Shown: one piece after another, positions 12,766 to 15,681 of the stretch
Layout of the letters: each line of letters starts with the position of its first letter
Position numbering within the stretch: position 1 is the first letter of the stretch
Assembly: GCA_040758475.1 (NCBI GenBank)
Contig: JBFLVN010000058.1
Coordinates: 1-15,681 of the forward strand
Direction: 5' to 3'
Source of the DNA: JBFLVN01 sp040758475
GTDB lineage: Bacteria; JAGRBM01
DNA: 15,681 nt
The notes under the pieces: model-generated
Told to the model about the DNA's origin: nothing
Seen by the model: the letters and a program-made list of their open reading frames with translations, nothing else
The model's database searches: none
Position numbers and translations under genes: made by a program

Positions 12766-12771
12766 AGTATA
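12766..12771 (-). promoter_or_regulatory. -10 element of a leaderless promoter (MNT, second module)
   Basis: TATACT on the minus strand in GGCTATACT, ending 6 nt before the ATG. The intervening TATTTC cannot pair with 16S rRNA, so this is the clearest leaderless candidate in the window. No strong -35 is visible. A second GGCTAT lies directly upstream (GGCTATGGTGGCTATACT). Confidence 0.65.
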
Positions 12772-12782
12772 GCCACCATAGC

Positions 12783-12800
12783 CCTTTAGGCCACCTTTAG
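12783..12800. repeat. Direct repeat CCTTTAG spaced by one helical turn
   Basis: CCTTTAG occurs at 12783-12789 and 12794-12800, 11 bp apart, just upstream of the MNT -10 on the minus strand. Equal spacing of about one DNA turn is what a protein binding one face would need, so this is a candidate operator. The remaining sequence to 12891 holds no gene I can support. Confidence 0.35.
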
Positions 12801-12891
12801 CGGATAAACCGTCCGTCCGGGAGCGCTGATGCGAAGGAGAACTCCGTTTCCTCCTCTGTTCGCTAGCGCGAGCTTTGGCGTGGATTATCTA

Positions 12892-14268
12892 TTACGAAGG
12901 TGTTCCCCCAGCGGGGTTCGGATGAGGCCCAGTCAGATTCGCGGGCGCGCCTATTTCGTACCAGTTCACTTTCCGCGTGATCCACATGATGGCCGCGAGA
13001 ATCGCAAAGAGCCCTAAACTTCCGACAAGCAACGCGTAGTCCTCAAGTTGCAGGGTAAAGAACAAGAATCCGTAAAGGCCCGAGAGGACGGCCGAGATGA
13101 GTGCCACGATGTCGCGCCGCCGGGCTACGGCGAAGGTGTAGGCGCCGATAAGGCTAACAGCTCCAAGACTCGCCACGGCATACGCGAGCCCGAAGGTGAT
13201 GTGCTCCGAAAGAGAGAGAAGCAGCAAGTAGAAGAGAACCAATGCGGCACCAACGAGGGAATACTGAATTGGATGAACACGGACTCCGGCGAGGATTTCA
13301 ACCAAATAGAAAGCCAGGAACGTCAGGCCGATGAACAAGATGGCGTAGTGGAGCGTTCGCCGGGTCTTGCTGTAGTGGTCCACCGGCAGCTTGAAATCCA
13401 CTCCCGTGCCACCTCCCAAATCCACTTTGGTGGTTACTTCCGTTGTCCACTGCTGGGGATAAGAACGGTTTAGTTCCAGGATTTCCCAGCGGGCGGAAAA
13501 CCCCTTGTCAGAGACCGTCCGGGAATCAGGAAGAAAAGCCCCCGTGAAGGCGGGGTGGGCCCACGGGCTGTCCAACTCGATAACAGTGTGGCGTCCCACG
13601 GGTCCGATGTTGAGATGGGAAGATCCTTTCAAGGACAGATCCACGGAAAACTCGTAGCCGCGCTCGTCCGGCCGTACTTGGACAGGCGCCTGGATCACCG
13701 TGTTCCCGAGGGAGGCATCCGGTACGCCCGGCAGAAATGCCGATGAAAGACCGTTCCAGGCGGCTTGGACTTCCCGGTTGATGCCCTTGGCGTCGCCCAC
13801 CGCCAGAAGAACCGTTGCCTGATCCCACTGCACGTCCTGTGGTGGGATTTTCCAAAGTGAAAAATCCGGTTTGGCGAAATTTCCTTGGAGTTGAAGTTTC
13901 GCTTCGTAAAGAACGAATTCAAAGATCCCGCGATAACGGCGCTCGGGGGCCAAATCACCCTTCACGTCCAAGCGCTCTGGAAGAAAATAGGCCGTGTAGG
14001 TGTAGTAATCCCTGGCCTTTTTCCCGTCGCTGTCATCCGACTCCCAGGGCCGGCGATAGGGGACCGCTAGAACAGGTCCGCTCACGTTCTGAGGCAACCC
14101 CCAGCTGCTCGCCACTTCTGCTTCCGCATCGGCGCGGCTGCTCTGGCGTTCGCTGATGAGCCCGGAAACGAAGGCAACTGGAATCAAGAGAAGAAGAGAG
14201 AGAATTCCGACGGCGAGACCCTTGAGAGTGGGAGATTGGCGGACCAGGAACTTCTGCGCGGTTTCCAC
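12892..14268 (-). CDS. creD: CreD-family inner-membrane protein
   Basis: A 458-residue CreD protein, close to the usual family length. It has one N-terminal membrane segment (about residues 15-37), a large periplasmic domain and a run of C-terminal membrane helices from about residue 308 onward. Family segments are clear: SWGLPQNVSGPVLAVPY, QQWTTEV and DHYSKTRRTLHYAILFIGLT. In E. coli creD is a target of the CreBC two-component system, and its biochemical role is unknown. Here no creB or creC is nearby, and no CreB tag site was recognised. The start is a GTG with GGAGGGG just upstream. The C-terminal tail (GPHPNPAGGTPS) is a proline- and glycine-rich extension. Confidence 0.92.
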   Translation of the reverse strand: METAQKFLVRQSPTLKGLAVGILSLLLLIPVAFVSGLISERQSSRADAEAEVASSWGLPQNVSGPVLAVPYRRPWESDDSDGKKARDYYTYTAYFLPERLDVKGDLAPERRYRGIFEFVLYEAKLQLQGNFAKPDFSLWKIPPQDVQWDQATVLLAVGDAKGINREVQAAWNGLSSAFLPGVPDASLGNTVIQAPVQVRPDERGYEFSVDLSLKGSSHLNIGPVGRHTVIELDSPWAHPAFTGAFLPDSRTVSDKGFSARWEILELNRSYPQQWTTEVTTKVDLGGGTGVDFKLPVDHYSKTRRTLHYAILFIGLTFLAFYLVEILAGVRVHPIQYSLVGAALVLFYLLLLSLSEHITFGLAYAVASLGAVSLIGAYTFAVARRRDIVALISAVLSGLYGFLFFTLQLEDYALLVGSLGLFAILAAIMWITRKVNWYEIGAPANLTGPHPNPAGGTPS

Positions 14269-14416
14269 TGCCCCTCCATGAGCAAAAGAGTTTGACCAGC
14301 CCGATCATGCGGTAAGAACACAAAATTCCGATGAAAAAGTGATTAAATCCCATTCATGGCAAGATTATTTTAATAGTTATAAAGGGTTATATCGGTTCAA
14401 TTCTGGTTCAAGGCAT
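14269..14416. promoter_or_regulatory. AT-rich gap between the lipoprotein gene and creD
   Basis: This 148-nt stretch separates two minus-strand genes and turns clearly AT-rich toward 14400, unlike the high-GC genes to its left. It should hold the creD promoter and any terminator of the lipoprotein gene. I could not identify a convincing -35/-10 pair or a stem with a T-tract. Confidence 0.3.
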
Positions 14417-15415
14417 TTATCTATTTTTCGTATCCACCAATCGAGACCGGATTTGGGCTGCTATCGCCTCTATATTTCGTATATCGGATTCGCTTCTCCA
14501 GGATTCGTTTTTGCGCGCTGTTAGGCCTGTGTCCACCCGTTCAAGAAAGTCTTTTCTCTCTGCATCGTTGATCTCGATTTCGTTTTGCAGTCTTTCTCCG
14601 TCCCAGGTGAAGGTGGTGGGTAATTCGAAAATATCTTCGGGAGCATCTGCCTCCCAGCCATCGCAACTTATGCAAAAAGTGTAAATTTCTTTTCCCGTTA
14701 CGGAGAATTTTCCGCTTTCTCCAGCTTTAAGGACGGAGTTATACAGATTGGCATTCTGAAGGAGAGGGTCGATCTTTTTCGTATTCCAGCGGAACAGGTT
14801 CATATAATAGATCGTGTGATCGCCGTCGCCGCCAAAATTCGTACTTGTCATCAAAACATAGTCTCTATCACCCAATTTGAGCCATTGGATATCTTTGGGA
14901 CCATAAAGGCGTCCGCCAAAAACAGAATTCGTTAAATCAGCTTCAGTAAGAAGCTCTCCGCGGGTTTCGTCCAGTAATAGAAGGGACAGATGACTTGTCC
15001 CTTCCTGGGGGGTAGTTGTCACAAGCATGGCGGCGAAAGGCCCTTCCCATCGGACGTAATCGGTCCAACGCCGTTTTGGGTCATCGAATCCCGCAGTACG
15101 CGGATCGGCCCGCAAACAGTGAAATTCGTAGTGGACATTGGCCTTGCGTTCTAAAGCCTCTCGGGCTTTTCGAAGTATTTCGCGGTCTTTGCTAGACAAT
15201 GTTTTGACGAGGAGATTTCCGCCGATCAATTGGATGAGGGCCGGATCGGTTTCATCGGAGATGGTTGGAGGGGCCACTGGTTCTTCTTGCTTTGCATGTG
15301 CCGGGATGGGTGCGGGTGGCAGGGGCGGGGGGGGATTTGTGGATTGTTTGCACCCAACGAATCCGAGGAAGATCAGGAAGAACGTGGTAGCACAACTAAG
15401 AGATTTACTTTTCAT
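14417..15415 (-). CDS. Predicted lipoprotein, unknown function
   Basis: A 332-residue protein that I do not recognise. It begins with a type II signal peptide: MKSKSLS, then a hydrophobic core, then the lipobox FVGC with C22 as the lipidated cysteine. A proline-rich linker (NPPPPLPPAPIPAH, about residues 27-40) follows, then a soluble domain with many beta-like strands, for example SHLSLLLLDE and DYVLMTSTNFGGDGDHTIYYMN. Two cysteines lie close together in FCISCDGWE, possibly a disulfide or metal site. It should be anchored to a membrane facing the periplasm. Codon choice is noticeably more AT-rich than in the other genes here, suggesting later acquisition. The ATG at 15415 has no strong ribosome binding site. 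Confidence 0.8.
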   Translation of the reverse strand: MKSKSLSCATTFFLIFLGFVGCKQSTNPPPPLPPAPIPAHAKQEEPVAPPTISDETDPALIQLIGGNLLVKTLSSKDREILRKAREALERKANVHYEFHCLRADPRTAGFDDPKRRWTDYVRWEGPFAAMLVTTTPQEGTSHLSLLLLDETRGELLTEADLTNSVFGGRLYGPKDIQWLKLGDRDYVLMTSTNFGGDGDHTIYYMNLFRWNTKKIDPLLQNANLYNSVLKAGESGKFSVTGKEIYTFCISCDGWEADAPEDIFELPTTFTWDGERLQNEIEINDAERKDFLERVDTGLTARKNESWRSESDIRNIEAIAAQIRSRLVDTKNR

Positions 15416-15524
15416 CTATCACTCGTAGCAGCTGTGCAATAACTATTTAGGTTACTTGTTGCTTTAATTGAAATCTACCATTTCTTTTTATAATAGAGTA
15501 GAATTAAAACATGCGCGTGGTGTG
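15416..15524. promoter_or_regulatory. AT-rich promoter region of the lipoprotein gene
   Basis: The stretch is AT-rich and contains TATAAT on the plus strand (15489-15494), with TTGAAA 15 nt upstream of it. It also has TATTATAAA-like sequences on the minus strand toward the lipoprotein gene. Promoter activity in one or both directions is plausible. A plus-strand reading from ATG 15511 gives only 17 codons and has no ribosome binding site, so I do not call it. Confidence 0.3.
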
Positions 15525-15546
15525 CCCATTAAGCCCCCTTAATGGG
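15525..15546. repeat. Perfect 9-bp hairpin near the right edge
   Basis: CCCATTAAG-CCCC-CTTAATGGG is a perfect inverted repeat with a 4-nt loop. The TAA of the partial minus-strand frame lies inside its distal arm. No T-tract follows directly on either strand (TTTTAATTC appears about 12 nt later on the minus strand). It may be a weak terminator of that frame or an unrelated repeat. Confidence 0.45.
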
Positions 15547-15681
15547 AAGCCACTCGGGCGTTGAAGCAAGACGTTCTTTACTCTTCCCGTTCTTCTCTCC
15601 GTCATCATCCCCGAAGACCCAGATGCCCCAGGTACCCCACATTTCCACGGAAAATATTTGACCACCTTGGGGGTACGAAAA
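15529..15681 (-). CDS. Possible C-terminal fragment of a gene running off the window
   Basis: On the minus strand a frame is open from the window edge for 50 codons to TAA at 15529-15531. The predicted ending includes VEMWGTWGIWVFGDDDGE and STPEWLPIKGA. I recognise no domain. Support is weak: 50 open codons can arise by chance. Points in favour are plausible amino-acid composition and a strong hairpin overlapping the stop. It would lie upstream of the lipoprotein gene on the same strand. Confidence 0.3.
   Translation of the reverse strand, partial: FSYPQGGQIFSVEMWGTWGIWVFGDDDGEKNGKSKERLASTPEWLPIKGA

Noticed and set aside
15511..15564. A 17-codon plus-strand peptide gene after TATAAT
   Set aside because: It has no ribosome binding site, the promoter spacing is poor, and it runs through the 15525-15546 hairpin.

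Overview
This is a gene-dense, high-GC bacterial chromosome segment. The organism is probably a Gram-negative environmental bacterium. It carries a CreD-type inner-membrane protein, an NhaR-type LysR regulator, an Alx/TerC-type membrane protein and a lipobox-bearing lipoprotein. The lineage cannot be fixed from this window. UGA, UAA and UAG all serve as ordinary stops, so no codon is reassigned. There is no tRNA, rRNA, CRISPR array or recognisable insertion sequence.

Layout, left to right: (1) 119-1825 (+): asparaginyl-tRNA synthetase and a small four-helix membrane protein. (2) 1835-2945 (-): a MntA/HepT toxin-antitoxin pair followed directly by a GNAT acetyltransferase. (3) 3041-4270 (-): a thiolase with its own terminator and a TTGACT-N4-AGTCAA palindrome upstream. 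(4) 4391-4791 (+): a HicB/HicA pair. (5) 4919-7535 (+): a four-gene operon for cysteine synthesis from a protein-bound thiocarboxylate: CysO-like sulfur carrier, CysM-like synthase, Mec-like JAMM protease and a MoeB/ThiF E1 enzyme. (6) 7554-8323 (-): an MNT-HEPN module whose HEPN gene is cut by one amber codon. (7) 8414-10251 (-): an Alx/TerC-like protein and a tandem universal stress protein, divergent from (8) 10373-11965 (+): NhaR-like regulator and beta-carbonic anhydrase. (9) 11990-12759 (-): a second, intact MNT-HEPN module paralogous to (6). (10) 12892-14268 (-): CreD. (11) 14417-15415 (-): a lipoprotein of unknown function in more AT-rich DNA. (12) A possible C-terminal gene fragment runs off the right edge.

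Two themes stand out. First, four toxin-antitoxin-like modules (three MNT/HEPN, one HicBA) sit between housekeeping operons. All four have a -10-like hexamer exactly 6 nt before the first start codon, which predicts leaderless mRNAs; three share GGCTATA(A/C)T. Second, the CysO-like carrier ends in Gly-Gly-Asn rather than Gly-Gly. It would need C-terminal trimming before E1 activation, and a JAMM protease is encoded in the same operon. The Alx/Usp versus NhaR/carbonic anhydrase block looks like a pH or ion-stress locus, which is an inference from gene families.
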